The notes below the pieces were generated by a model. It saw only the letters and a list, made by a program, of their open reading frames with translations. It ran no database searches and was not told the origin of the DNA. The position numbers and the translations under genes are program-made. A stretch of DNA of 64,000 nucleotides, from positions 1,054,001-1,118,000 of the forward strand of contig JADJUF010000001.1 of NCBI GenBank assembly GCA_016717005.1. Reading direction: 5' to 3'. The stretch's first letter is position 1; each line of letters starts with the position of its first letter. This DNA comes from Myxococcales bacterium. GTDB taxonomy: Bacteria; Myxococcota_A; Polyangia; Haliangiales; Haliangiaceae. Below, in pieces: positions 11,221-22,008 of the stretch.

Positions 11221-13410
11221 ATGGCCCCGACCGATCCGCCGGAGCGCTCGCTCACCGACCGCATCCTCGACGTGGTCGCGGAGCTGCTGCCGACCCGCGC
11301 CGGCGGCGCGCCCGACGACGGCGACGAGGACAGCGCCCTGTCCGAGCTCACCAGCCGGGCCGAGCGGGCGCTCCTGGGCTGGGCGGCCGAGCGGCTGCGC
11401 GGCCGGGCCGGGCTCGAGCGCGGCCTCGACCGGCTCGCGGCGGCGGGCCGGCCGCTCGAGCTGTCGGCCCAGATCGATCCCGGCACGCCGGTGGGGCTCG
11501 AGGTCGCGTTCTTCATCGACGGCGCCCACGTCGGCTCGGGCCGCACCAGCGAGCTGGGCGCGGCGGTGTGCGCGGTCACCGCGCCGGCGATCGGCCTGCA
11601 CGTGATCGCGTCGGAGCTGCGGGCCGACGACGGCACGGTGCTGGTCCCGGCCCAGCCGATCGCGCACCTGCAAGTGGTCGGCGACGGCCCGGTGGTCGTG
11701 GCCGACGCCCGGCTGCTCGACGACGACGTCGCGACGGTCGCGGCGGTGGTGCGCGCGCTCGCGACCTACGGCGTGACCGTGTGCTGGGCCGAGCTGGCCG
11801 ACGTCGCCGGCGTGGCCGCGCGCCATGCCCAGCTGGCCGACGCCGGCCTGCCGGCCGCGGCGGTGCTGGCGCTGGGCGCGCGCGAGCGCGACTTCGCGAC
11901 CCTCGGCGTCGACTTCGGCCTGGTCAACGCGCAGCTGCTGGTGCGCCGGCTCCGCGCCGCCGGCGTGCCGCTGGTCGCGGCCCTGACCACGACCACGACC
12001 GTCGACGCGCCGGCCGCGGTCGGGCTCCTGGCGTTGACCGTGCCCGACCTGGTCGCGCGGCTCGCGACCGGCGCCGGCCTGCCCGAGCTGTGGGCGGCGG
12101 CGGTGGCGTTCGTCGACGCCCGCGACGACGTGACCGGCCCGGCGGCGCTGACCCGGCGCCTCGATCTCATGACCGCGACCCGCGCGGTCGCGGGCCACGC
12201 GATCGAGATCGAGCTCGACAACCGCGCGGCCCGGGCGGCGCTGTTCGCCGACCTCGAGCGGGCCACGCGCTCGATCCACCTGCAGTTCTACATCCTCAAG
12301 CCCGGCCGGTTCGCGACCGAGCTGGTCGAGCGGCTGCGGGCGCGCGGCCGCGCCGGGGTCGCGGTGCGGCTGGTCGTCGACGCGCTCTACGCCGGTCACG
12401 ACCTGCTCGGCCGCACCAACCCGGTCGTCGCCGAGCTGCTCGATCAGCCCGGGATCGAGATCGTCGCCAGCGATCCGATCACGCTGGGCGGCCTCGATCG
12501 CGTCGCGCTCAAGCAGCGCGACCACCGCAAGCTGGCGATCATCGACGGCGAGGTCGCCTACGTCACCGGCCGCAACGGCGCCGACGAGTACTACCTGGGG
12601 TTCGACGAGGTCGAGATCGACGACGCCACGCCCCACGACGCGATCCCGTGGCTCGACGCCCACGCCCGGGTGCGCGGCCCGCTGGTCGCCGAGCTGCAGC
12701 GCGTGTTCGTCGCCAACTGGCGGCGCAACGGCGGCCCGACGCTGGCCCGCGCCGACCTCGGCGCGCCGGCGCCGGTCGCCGGCGACGTCCTCGCCCGGGT
12801 CATCACCCACGACGGCATCGACGACGCCCGCGCGCTGGCCAGCTACGACGCGCTGTTCGCCGGCGCGCGCGCGCGCATCGTCGTCGTCAACGACTTCCCG
12901 GTCATCGCCGACCTGGCGATGCGGCTCATCGCCGCGGCCCAGCGCGGCGTCCAGGTCGACGTGCTGACCGGCAACGGCCTGGCCCGGCGCGGCGACGGCA
13001 CGTTCTTCGCGGGCCCGCGCCACCGCGAGCTGTTCGAGTACATGGTCAAGCACCGCTACGAGCCGCTGCTGGCCGCGGGCGTGCGGGTCGCCGAGTACGC
13101 GGCCCCGGCCTGGCCCACGATCACCGCCACCGGCGGCCGGATCCGCCCCTACGTCCACGCCAAGGTGGTCGTCGTCGACGGCTGCGTCGCCAGCGTCGGC
13201 ACCGCCAACCTCGACGCCACCGCCAGCCACTGGGAGCGCGAGGTCAACCTGGTGATCGAGTCACCGACGATCGCGGCGGCGCTGACGGCGCAGCTCGACG
13301 AGCTGCTGGCCCAGGCCCACACGATCGATCCGACCTCGGCGGCGTGGCGGCGCGAGGCCCCGCACCGCGCGGTCGCCAGCCGGCTGTGGCCCGATCGCCT
13401 GTACTCGTGA
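11221..13410 (+). CDS. Phospholipase D/cardiolipin synthase-like protein with novel N-terminal region
   Basis: A 729-residue protein whose C-terminal half (about 340-729) has two HKD motifs, HRKLAIID near residue 438 and HAKVVVVD near residue 646. They are followed by TGRNGADEYY and VGTANLDA. This is the two-domain phospholipase D arrangement of cardiolipin synthases and related nucleases or phosphatidyltransferases. The first about 335 residues are not a known domain to me. They contain two predicted beta-rich modules and an alpha/beta stretch. No transmembrane helices are evident, unlike ordinary ClsA. The ATG at 11221 follows the divergent promoter shared with the amidohydrolase. A GTG at 11194 in frame is not excluded. 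Confidence 0.8.
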   Translation: MAPTDPPERSLTDRILDVVAELLPTRAGGAPDDGDEDSALSELTSRAERALLGWAAERLRGRAGLERGLDRLAAAGRPLELSAQIDPGTPVGLEVAFFIDGAHVGSGRTSELGAAVCAVTAPAIGLHVIASELRADDGTVLVPAQPIAHLQVVGDGPVVVADARLLDDDVATVAAVVRALATYGVTVCWAELADVAGVAARHAQLADAGLPAAAVLALGARERDFATLGVDFGLVNAQLLVRRLRAAGVPLVAALTTTTTVDAPAAVGLLALTVPDLVARLATGAGLPELWAAAVAFVDARDDVTGPAALTRRLDLMTATRAVAGHAIEIELDNRAARAALFADLERATRSIHLQFYILKPGRFATELVERLRARGRAGVAVRLVVDALYAGHDLLGRTNPVVAELLDQPGIEIVASDPITLGGLDRVALKQRDHRKLAIIDGEVAYVTGRNGADEYYLGFDEVEIDDATPHDAIPWLDAHARVRGPLVAELQRVFVANWRRNGGPTLARADLGAPAPVAGDVLARVITHDGIDDARALASYDALFAGARARIVVVNDFPVIADLAMRLIAAAQRGVQVDVLTGNGLARRGDGTFFAGPRHRELFEYMVKHRYEPLLAAGVRVAEYAAPAWPTITATGGRIRPYVHAKVVVVDGCVASVGTANLDATASHWEREVNLVIESPTIAAALTAQLDELLAQAHTIDPTSAAWRREAPHRAVASRLWPDRLYS

Positions 13411-13548
13411 CGGCGCGGCGCCTGGCGGCGCGCGTGACGTGCGTCCGGCGCGCACCCATCCGGGGCCCGGGCGTTGGCGGGTCAGGTGGTCTCGGGCGGG
13501 CCCTGTGGCGTGCCGCGCTCGAGTACGGGTCGATCCAGCCAGCGGCGC
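13411..13548. other. Convergent intergenic gap
   Basis: This 138-bp gap lies between two converging genes, the phospholipase-D-like gene and a lipoprotein. I see short GC-rich dyads but no convincing terminator with a T-tract. Confidence 0.3.
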
Positions 13549-14214
13549 TCAGCGCGCGGCCCGGCACATCTCGGTGCGGAGCGCGCAGCGCAGGTCGAGC
13601 GTGCCCGACACGGTCGCGCCGTCGCCGCGGGTCGTGAACGAGAACGTCGCGACCAGGCCGTGGGCGTCGAACCGCGTGACCTCGAACGTGCCGCCGGGCG
13701 CCGGGGTGAGCAGCGCCTGGTCGGCCGTGCCCATCACGGCGATCTGGCCCTTGTCGCCGCCGATCGCGTAGGCCTTCGGGCCGAACGGCAGGTCGGCGTA
13801 GGTGGTGCCGGGCGCGGCGGTGAAGTTCAGCCGGACCCCGTCGGCGACACAGTTGACCATGAGCGGGTACAGCCGCGGGTCCTTGCGCATCGCCCCGTCG
13901 ACGTCGGCCGGCGACTTGACCATGTAGCTCAGGGCCTGCCGCAGCTCGGCGTCGTTCATGAAGTAGTCGGACATCAGCGCGGCCTCGCCGCCCGGCGCCG
14001 TCCACGAACGCGGCGCCGGCCGATCGATCGTGATCTGGCACGAGCCGGCGTCGACTGCGGCGGTGGCCGTCGGAGCCGTCGGAGTCGTCGGCGCGGGCGC
14101 GGGCGCGGTCGGGCCCGCGGGGCCGGCCGCAGGCTTAGCCTCATCCTTCTTGCCGCAACCGAGCGCGGCGACCACGAGCACGCAGGGAAAGACACCAGCA
14201 GGGGTGATGCGCAT
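13549..14214 (-). CDS. Putative lipoprotein, unknown function
   Basis: A 221-residue protein with a clear lipoprotein signal, MRITPAGVFPCVLVVAALGC. It is followed by a Lys/Glu patch and a Pro/Ala/Thr-rich linker to about residue 55. The globular part contains three well-spaced cysteines (GSCQ, VNCVADG, LRCAL) and beta-strand-rich sequence such as FEVTRFDAHGLVATFSF. I do not recognise the family. The linker length and composition match other surface lipoproteins in this window, so periplasmic or outer-membrane anchoring is likely. Confidence 0.6.
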   Translation of the reverse strand: MRITPAGVFPCVLVVAALGCGKKDEAKPAAGPAGPTAPAPAPTTPTAPTATAAVDAGSCQITIDRPAPRSWTAPGGEAALMSDYFMNDAELRQALSYMVKSPADVDGAMRKDPRLYPLMVNCVADGVRLNFTAAPGTTYADLPFGPKAYAIGGDKGQIAVMGTADQALLTPAPGGTFEVTRFDAHGLVATFSFTTRGDGATVSGTLDLRCALRTEMCRAAR

Positions 14215-14420
14215 CGCCCCGAGAACCTAGCCACGCGGCGTCGCGCCCCCAGGTGGTCAGATGCCGCAGCGTCCACGGCGCCCCGGCCGTTGTGCCGCCG
14301 ACACCGTGGCGGCGGTCAGCTCGCTGACAGCCTGTGACGCCCAGGCGTCCAGCCGGTGAACACCCGCCCACCCTCGGCGGCGAACGCGGGGTCGTCAGCA
14401 GCGTCGGCCGCGCGCGCCGC

Positions 14421-16762
14421 TCACCGCGGCAGCGACCGGGCCCGGGTCGTGCGCGCGACGAAGATCAGCGCGTCGAAGCGACCGGCCAGCGCCGGCGGCG
14501 GGCCGACCGCGGCGGCGCCGAAGTACATCGAGCCGACCTCGCGCATCCGGTGCGGCGCGGCCAGCCAGTCGGCGACGACGCCCGACGGCGCGGTCCGCAG
14601 ATCGACGGCGAGCAGCGGGTGGCCGGTCGCGGCGAACGGCGCGGCCACGTCGGTGTCGGGCGCGGGCCCGACGGTGAACGCCCTGAGGTCCATCCCGGTG
14701 GCGCCGTCGGTGCGATCGATCGCCTGGAACTCGCCTCGATCGAACACGAGGCCCAGCGCCAGGTAGTCGGCCCCGAGCGCGCGGCGCAGGTGGGCGCCCA
14801 TCGGCACCATGCCGAACGTGCCGGAGGTCTCGACGTGGCCGTTGTGGGCCCAGACGACCATCCGCGCGCCGCGCGGCGCCTGGGCCAGCAGCCAGCCGAT
14901 GTTCTCCGCCATCGCCTGGTCGCGGACGTCCGCGCTCGCGCGCCCGTCGCGGGCCGTGCGCATCGCGTCGGCCTGAGCGAGGATCCGCAGGTCGTGCTGG
15001 GCGTCGGCGAACGCCGCGGCGCCGCCGGCCCGCCGCCAGGCCTTGGCCCGCGCGGTGAAGCGCGCCGTCAGCGCCGCGAGCCCGGCCGCCCGCGTGCCGG
15101 ATCGCCCAGCGGCGCCAGCAGCGCGTCGGCCTCGGCGGGCGCGACCTGACGCACGAACGCCGCGACCGCGGCCTCGGCGACCCGCGGCACCTGCATGTCG
15201 AAGCCGACGAACTGCACCTTGCGCCGGTGGGCCGGATCGGCGTTCCACGCCCGCATCCACTCGATCATCGCCAGGACCTCCTCGGTGTCCCAGGTCCAGA
15301 AGTAGATGCCGGCCAGGGCCGCGCGCGCGTCGCCGGTGCCGTGCAGCACGTAGGCGTTGATCGCGCGGCACTCGGGCTGGTTGGCCTCGATCGCGAACAC
15401 GGTGAAGCCGTGCTCGGCCACGAGGTACTCGAGCAGGCGGTGCTTGAGCTGGAAGAACTCGCGGGATCCGTGCGTGGCCTCGCCGAGCCCGACCACGCGC
15501 GCGGTCCCGACCATGCGCCCGATCGGCGCGAGGTCGGCGAAGCCGTGACCGGCCTCGACCGTGGTCAGCGGCGCCCCGGCGCGCCCGAGCCACGCCGCCA
15601 CCTCGGGCGGCGCGGGCGCCAGCACGGTCACCGGCACCTCGAGCGTGACCGCGTCGCCGACGCGCGCCGCCGAGCCCGTCCCCTGGACGCGCTCGCCCAG
15701 GACCAGCGCGCCGTATTGATCGCCCCGCGGCAGCACCGCGGCGAAGGTGCCGTCGGCGGCCGCGGGCAGCGCGAACATGTCGCCCGAGTGCTCGGACACC
15801 GGCCAGACCAGCACCGGCTCGCCCGCCGGCACCGGCGCGGACGCGACCAGCCGCCCGCGCACCTCGACGCCGCCGCCGTCGGGCAGGATCACCCGCAGGT
15901 CGCGGCGATCGCCGTCGTAGCGGGCCTCCTCGATGAACCCGCCGACCCGCCCCGGCGCCAGCGCCGACACCGACAGCGTCCCCGAGGTGACGGTGGCGTG
16001 GAACCGCCCCGCGCGATCGCCCGCGACCAGCGCCACCAGCTGGTTGGCCTGGATCACCGCGACCTGGGCCCCGGGCACGACCGCGCCGTGGCCGTCGACC
16101 ACGACGCCGCCGACCTCGATCGGATGGGGCGGCGCCGCCTCGACCACCTCGACCACCTCGAGCGCGAGGTCGTCGAACCACGCGGTCCCGGCGCCGACCA
16201 GCAGCGGCCCGAACACCAGCCGCTCGGCGCCCGCCGGCACCTCGAGCGAGGCGATCGCCTCGCGCCAGTCTGACGTCCCCACCAGGCCGCGATCAGACAT
16301 GTTGTCCAGACCACCGGCCCCGCCGTCGACACGAAGCCAGAGCCCGGCCCAGCCTGGCGGGCCCACCCCGTCGGTGCGAACCCAGCCGTGCAGGCGCACG
16401 CGCTTGCCGCGCAGCGCGGTCGCATCGAGCGACGCCCCCGCCATCGCGGCGCCGTCACCGGTCCCGATCACCCGCAGGCTGTGATCGCCGCTGTGCGCGA
16501 CCGTGTCGGCGCCGCCGCGCGGTGTGGCGTCAGCCGCGCCGCCGGGCCCTGCGGCGCGAGGCGTCCAGCCCCGCGGCAGATCGCCGTCGAGCTCCTCGAA
16601 GCCGAGGTTGAGCTCGGCGCCCAGGGCGGGGACCGGCGACCGGGCCGGCGCGACCGCGGTCGGGGACGCGGGCGCGGGCGGGGCCTCGACGGGTGTCGGG
16701 GCCCGCGTCGCCCCACCACAGCCCACCGCCGCGAGCACCATCATCCAGCCTGGCGGACGCAT
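14421..16762 (-). pseudogene. Erythromycin esterase-family lipoprotein, broken by one-base frameshift
   Basis: Two frames must be joined near 15099 to give one protein of about 780 residues. The N-terminal part (16762 to about 15099) opens with a lipoprotein signal ending AAVGC. It continues with a jelly-roll carbohydrate-binding-like domain and an Ig/carboxypeptidase-regulatory-like domain. It then enters the esterase domain: GLGEATHGSREFF, FAIEANQPECRAINAYV, FWTWDTEEV, FVGFDMQ. The C-terminal part (to 14421) continues it with VVWAHNGHVETSGTFG and ends SMYFGAA...DALIFVA. Restoring one C in GATCCGGC yields GDPGTRAAGLAAL across the break. Family members hydrolyse macrolides or related substrates, but most are uncharacterised. 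It could be a sequencing error rather than a real pseudogene. Confidence 0.7.
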
Positions 16763-16881
16763 CGCCGAGACGACACACCCAGCGCGCCGCGGTAGCGGCG
16801 GCACCGCGCGGGGGACCGAAACCGAGCCAGCGACCGGCATCATCATGCGGCCGCACCATTCACGGCGCGTGCCAGCGCCGG

Positions 16882-17778
<897 letters not shown>

Positions 17779-17841
17779 TGCGCACCTCCGAGAATACGCG
17801 ATCTGTGCCGAACGCGCGCAGCATCGGTGGGGTAGCGAGCG

Positions 17842-18993
17842 TCAGGGCGCCTTCTGCTGCTCGCGCTCGATGCTCTCGAACAGCGCCCGGAAGTTGCCAG
17901 CGCCGAAGCCGCGATCGCCCTTGCGCTGGATGATCTCGTAGAAGAACGGCCCGGCCGCGGGGTCGCCGTAGAGCCCGGCCGACTCCTTCAAGAAGATCTG
18001 GAGCATGTAGGCGTGGTGGTGGTCGCCATCGACCAGGATCCCGAGGTCGCGCAAGATCGCGTGGTCCTCGTCGATCTGGCCGATGCCGGTCTTGTCGAGG
18101 CGCGCCGGCAGCATGTCGTAGTAGCTGCCCGGGGTCGGCATGAAGGTCACGCCGCTGGCGCGCAGGCCGCGCACACCGGACACGATGTCGGCGATCGTGA
18201 GGGCGGCGTGCTGGACGCCGTCGCCGCGCAGCTCCTCGTTGAAGATGTTGATCTGCGAGGCCTTGAAGTACGGCCGGGCCGGCTCGTTGTTGGCGAACTT
18301 GACCTGGCTGGCCGGGTCCCACATGACGATCGACTTGAGGCCCGAGCCGGTCTGGCGGTGCGGGTCGACGTCGCTGGTGTGGAACTCGACCTGCCAGAGC
18401 TGCTCGAGCCCGAGCACGTGCTCCATCCACAGGAGCGCCGGCTTCATGGTCTGGAAGTTCGACGTCACGTGATCGACGTGGCCGAAGCCGTACCGGTTGT
18501 GGGGCCCGGCCGCGACCGCCTCCGCGCCCGGGTACAGCGCCTGGTAGCCGCGCCGCTGCCGGAACCGGAACGTGGTGTCGCCGAACGGCGTCGTGATCGA
18601 GAACTGGCGCAGGGTGCCGGCGTCGCTGGTGAAGGTCTCGATGTCGGAGATCGGCGTGCCGCCGCGGCCCTCGAGCAGCGCGAACGTGCGCTCGAGGTCC
18701 TCGACCTCGAACGACAGCGTGCCGACGCCGTCGGGGTGCTTGGCCAGGAACCGGGCCGCGCGCGACGGCGGGCCGGCCGCGCCGGCGATCGGCGCGCTGA
18801 CGACCACGGCGACGTCGCCAGCGGTGAACCCGATCGAGCGCTGGCGGCCCTGGGCGTCGAGGTCCGGCGTCGAGCGCCAGGTCTCGGCGAAGTCGAGCCG
18901 GTCGACGTAGAACCGGCGGCTGCGCTCGAGGTCGTGGACGTAGTAGTGGAGGCCCTCGAGGCGGATGATTCCGAGCGAGTCGGGCTTGGTCAC
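17842..18993 (-). CDS. hppD: 4-hydroxyphenylpyruvate dioxygenase
   Basis: A 383-residue enzyme converting 4-hydroxyphenylpyruvate to homogentisate, the step before HmgA. It has two vicinal-oxygen-chelate halves. The expected Fe(II) ligands are visible in HVDHVTSNF near residue 170, QHAALTI near residue 255 and FFYEIIQRKG near residue 353. The conserved C-terminal GNFRALFESIEREQ is intact. I start it at GTG 18993 because AGGAG lies five bases upstream. The frame is open further upstream, to 19257, but that extension is low-complexity and unlike the family. Its product homogentisate could feed catabolism by HmgA, FahA and MaiA or serve a UbiA prenyltransferase. Confidence 0.92.
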   Translation of the reverse strand: MTKPDSLGIIRLEGLHYYVHDLERSRRFYVDRLDFAETWRSTPDLDAQGRQRSIGFTAGDVAVVVSAPIAGAAGPPSRAARFLAKHPDGVGTLSFEVEDLERTFALLEGRGGTPISDIETFTSDAGTLRQFSITTPFGDTTFRFRQRRGYQALYPGAEAVAAGPHNRYGFGHVDHVTSNFQTMKPALLWMEHVLGLEQLWQVEFHTSDVDPHRQTGSGLKSIVMWDPASQVKFANNEPARPYFKASQINIFNEELRGDGVQHAALTIADIVSGVRGLRASGVTFMPTPGSYYDMLPARLDKTGIGQIDEDHAILRDLGILVDGDHHHAYMLQIFLKESAGLYGDPAAGPFFYEIIQRKGDRGFGAGNFRALFESIEREQQKAP

Positions 18994-19248
18994 GGCGGCT
19001 CCTGCGGCGAGTGTGCCGTCGCAGATACCACGGGCCGGCAGGGCCACGCGACCGCGCGGGTCGTCGTTGCCGACGCCGCCGGTGCGTGCTAGACGATCGG
19101 GGTCGTGCGCATCGCGTCCTCGCCGCTCCGGAAGACCTGACGACGGTTCCCTCGAACCGCCTCGTCCAGTTCTGCACGTCTTTCGTTCGAGCCGCGCGCC
19201 GTCGCCGTCGCTGCCCTGTGGGCCGGCGCCGCCGCGCTGGAGGAAGTC
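18994..19248. other. Divergent promoter region of hppD and release-factor gene
   Basis: This 255-bp gap lies between the hppD start and the release-factor ATG. It must hold both promoters. I see no repeat like those in front of hmgA and no strong sigma-70 match, and can say nothing firmer. Confidence 0.3.
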
Positions 19249-19921
19249 ATGAGCCATCCGGTCGTCATCGTCGAGATCCGCGCCGCCGAAGGGGGCGCCG
19301 ACGCCAAGCTCCTGGTCGCGGAGCAGTTCGCCATCTACCTGCGGCTCGCCGCCCGGAGGCGACTTTGACCTCGAGCTGTGCGCCGACCGCCCCGGGCTGA
19401 TCGTGTTCCGCGCCAGCGGCCTCGACGCGCCGCTGTTCGCGGGCGAGGCCGGCGGTCACCGCTGGCAGCGCATCCCGCCCAACGAGAAGCGCGGGCGCGT
19501 CCACTCGAGCACGATCACCGTCGCGGTCCTGCCGGAGCCGGCCACGGCCGAGCTGGTGATCCCGCCCGGCGACCTCGAGTGGTCGACGTGCCGGGCCACC
19601 GGCTCGGGCGGTCAGCACCTGCAGAAGACCGACAGCGCGGTCCAGCTCCGGCACGTGCCGACCGGCCTGATCGTCAAGAGCCAGAGCCAGCGCTCGCAGC
19701 ACCAGAACCGGGCGGTGGCCCTGGCGACCCTGCGCGGCCGGCTGTCCGCGGCGGCCGCGGCGGACCGGGCGCGCGACCGCGGCGACGCGCGCCGGCGCCA
19801 GGTCGGCAGCGGCATGCGCGGCGACAAGCGCCGGACCGTGCGGGCCCAGGACGGCACCGTCGTCGATCACCTGACCGGGCGGACCTGGCGCCTGCGCGAC
19901 TACGAGCGCGGCGAGTGGTAG
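19249..19921 (+). CDS. Short class-I release-factor homologue with RF2-like +1 recoding
   Basis: Starting at ATG 19249 the frame reads 39 codons, meets TGA at 19366, and continues in the +1 frame from 19367 to 19921, giving 223 residues. The protein lacks release-factor domain 1. It begins at the conserved EIRAAEGGADAKLL of the PCRF core and carries GSGGQHLQKTDSAVQL (GGQ at 120-122). At the decoding-tripeptide position it has HRWQRIPPNEKRGRVHSS instead of RF1 PxT or RF2 SPF. It thus resembles rescue or specialised release factors more than PrfA or PrfB. The shift site GGAGG-CGA-CTT-TGA-C reproduces the bacterial prfB programmed frameshift. A neighbouring phosphoesterase follows after 28 bp. 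An ordinary indel is the alternative. Confidence 0.72.
19355..19369 (+). promoter_or_regulatory. Programmed +1 frameshift site (prfB-type)
   Basis: GGAGG at 19355-19359 acts as an internal Shine-Dalgarno. A three-base spacer CGA follows, then CTT (19363-19365), TGA (19366-19368) and C. The spacing and the CTTTGAC heptamer are those of the RF2 recoding site, where slow UGA reading lets the ribosome slip from CUU into +1. The sequence match is direct; its activity is inferred. Confidence 0.65.
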
Positions 19922-19949
19922 TCGGCGCCGGCCGTGGCACCCTGGCCGC

Positions 19950-20582
19950 GTGCTGCGCCACCTGCTGTTGATCGGCGACGTCCACGCCGAGACCACCCGG
20001 CTGGGTCACTTGCTGGCCCGGGCCCGGGCCACCGCGCCCGACGCGATCCTGTGCGTGGGCGACATCGTCGACGGCGCCGAGGACGCGGCCGCGTGCGTGG
20101 CCCAGCTGGCCGAGCACGGCGTGGTGACCGTGCGCGGCAACCACGAGCGCTGGTACCTGGACGATCGCGCGCTGGCCACGCCGCCGCTGCCGGCGGCCGA
20201 GCACGCGTGGCTGGCGGCGCTGCCGGCGACCCGCCACCTCGACACCGTCGCCGGGCCGCTGCTCTTGTGCCACGGCGTCGGCGCCGACGACATGCAGCGG
20301 CTGCGCCCCGACGACGAGGGCTACGCCCTGGCCTCGAACTTCGCCCTCGAGGAGCTGGTCGCCGACGGCGTCTACCGCTGGTTCGTCGGCGGCCACACCC
20401 ACGAGCCGATGGTGCGCCGGTTCGGCGCGCTGACCGTGCTCAACCCCGGCACGCTGTGCCGCGACAACGCGCCCGGCGCGCTCGAGGTCGACCTCGGCCG
20501 CGGCCGCGGCATTTGGCTACGGGTCGAGCTCGACGGCGTCACCGCCCTGCGCAGCTTCGAGCTGGCCCTGGGCAGCCCGTAG
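19950..20582 (+). CDS. YfcE/MJ0936-like metallophosphoesterase
   Basis: A 210-residue calcineurin-like phosphoesterase. Metal-binding blocks appear in order: IGDVHAE (DxH), CVGDIVDGA (GD), VRGNHERWY (GNHE), LLCHG (H) and VGGHTHEPM (GHTH). This set corresponds to the YfcE group, dimetal enzymes hydrolysing phosphodiesters such as cyclic nucleotides or artificial substrates; the natural substrate is unknown. The GTG at 19950 is 28 bp after the release-factor stop, so the two may be co-transcribed. The domain fills the whole protein and no signal peptide is present. Confidence 0.82.
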   Translation: MLRHLLLIGDVHAETTRLGHLLARARATAPDAILCVGDIVDGAEDAAACVAQLAEHGVVTVRGNHERWYLDDRALATPPLPAAEHAWLAALPATRHLDTVAGPLLLCHGVGADDMQRLRPDDEGYALASNFALEELVADGVYRWFVGGHTHEPMVRRFGALTVLNPGTLCRDNAPGALEVDLGRGRGIWLRVELDGVTALRSFELALGSP

Positions 20583-20586
20583 CCCG

Positions 20587-21867
20587 TCACCCGTCGAGGA
20601 TCGCGTCGAGCCAGGGGTTGCGGAACTTGCGCTCGGGATCGAACCGGGCCGCCAGCGCCGCGAAGGCGTCGAGGCGCGGGTACTGCTGGCGCAGGTAGGC
20701 GCGATCGAACGTCGCCTCCTTGCCCCAGTGCGGGCGCCCGCCGTGGGCGCGCGCGAACGCCTCGAACCGCTCGAGCTGCGCCGCCCAGTTGCGCCGATCG
20801 ATGTTGTAGAGGGACAGCCACACGGTGTCGCGCTGGTACCCCGGCGACAGCCACAGGTCGTCGGCCGCGCTCCAGCGGATCTCCTGGATGAAGTTGTAGG
20901 TGTGCCCGACGGCGGTGAGCTCGGCGCGGTAGGCCGGCAACAGCGCCGCCGCGGTGCGCGCGTCGAACGCCCACTCGGCCTCGCGGTGGACCGGCGGCAC
21001 CGGCGTCAGGAACCCGATCGCGCTCGGCACGACCCGGTCGAGCGGGCGCCCGGCCTCGCGGGTCAGGAACCGGTTGATGCCGGGGATCCAGCGCCGGCCG
21101 CTGAGCTGCCCGACCGCGACCAGCGTCCGGTAGACGCCGACCGACACCACCCGGTCCTTGATGAACCGGCGCAGCGGCGAGTCGTCGGCGGGGCGATCGG
21201 TCCGGCGCCGGTCGTAGACGATCACCTCGTCGCCGGGCGGCAGCCACCACAGCTTGTAGTGATCGCTGGCCGCGACCGCGGCGTCGAGCCCGGCCACCGC
21301 GTCGGCGAACGAGGCCCGGCCGGTGACGTCGTGGAGCTGGAACGCCGGCACCACGTCGAACGTGACCGCGGTGACGACGCCGAGCGCGCCGAGGCCGACC
21401 ACCGCGCCGGCGAAGTCAGCGTCGCCCCGGGCCAGCGTGACCACGTCGCCGCGGCCGTCGACCAGCTCGAGCCGCGCGACCCCGGCGCTGATGCACGGGA
21501 ACCGCGCGCCGCTGCCGTGGGTGCCGGTGGCGATCACCCCAGCCACGCCCTGCTGATCGATCGAGCCCAGGCTGGCCAGCGCCAGGCCGTGATCGGCCAG
21601 GTGCGCGTTGAGCTCGAACAGGCGCATCCCGCCCTGCACCGTCACCTGCATGCGCGCGCGGTCGAGCGCGATCGGCGCGCGCATCCGCTCGAGCGACACC
21701 AGCGTGCCGTCGGTGACGATCGCCGGCGACCACGAGTGGGCCGCGCCGACCGCCCGCAGCCGCCGCGCCGCGCGGACGAGCGCGCGCACCTCGTCGCGAT
21801 CGCGGGGCCGCGCGATCGCCGCCGGCGTGAACCGCAGGTTGCGGCCGAAGTTGCGGACGGTAGCCAT
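20587..21867 (-). CDS. FAD-linked sugar-1,4-lactone oxidase family protein
   Basis: A 426-residue flavoprotein of the D-arabinono/L-gulono-1,4-lactone oxidase family. The N-terminal VAO-type FAD domain contains RAVGAAHSWSP near residue 38, the His region that carries or contacts FAD. It continues with GSIDQQGVAGVIATGTHGSG near residue 102 and LGALGVVTAVTFDV. The C-terminal part (SPGYQRDTVWLSLYNID, then RPHWGKEATFDRAYLRQQYP) matches the ALO domain with its HWGK signature. Such enzymes oxidise aldonolactones or alditols with O2. It converges on the phosphoesterase gene with only four bases between stops. Confidence 0.85.
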   Translation of the reverse strand: MATVRNFGRNLRFTPAAIARPRDRDEVRALVRAARRLRAVGAAHSWSPAIVTDGTLVSLERMRAPIALDRARMQVTVQGGMRLFELNAHLADHGLALASLGSIDQQGVAGVIATGTHGSGARFPCISAGVARLELVDGRGDVVTLARGDADFAGAVVGLGALGVVTAVTFDVVPAFQLHDVTGRASFADAVAGLDAAVAASDHYKLWWLPPGDEVIVYDRRRTDRPADDSPLRRFIKDRVVSVGVYRTLVAVGQLSGRRWIPGINRFLTREAGRPLDRVVPSAIGFLTPVPPVHREAEWAFDARTAAALLPAYRAELTAVGHTYNFIQEIRWSAADDLWLSPGYQRDTVWLSLYNIDRRNWAAQLERFEAFARAHGGRPHWGKEATFDRAYLRQQYPRLDAFAALAARFDPERKFRNPWLDAILDG

Positions 21868-22008
21868 CGTGCGAGTCTACCCGCGGCGCCGCGCCGAGCC
21901 GGTGTCGCTGGTGCGGTCAGGTGTAACACCCGACGCGACAGGCGCGGGGCGCGGGCCGCGCGAGTCCGCGCCCTTGCCCGCGGCACGGGCCTTGCGATGG
22001 CCGCCGCC

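Noticed and set aside
19249..19368. Release-factor gene as a plain pseudogene
   Set aside because: The break coincides exactly with a GGAGG-N3-CTTTGAC recoding site, and the downstream domain is intact with GGQ.
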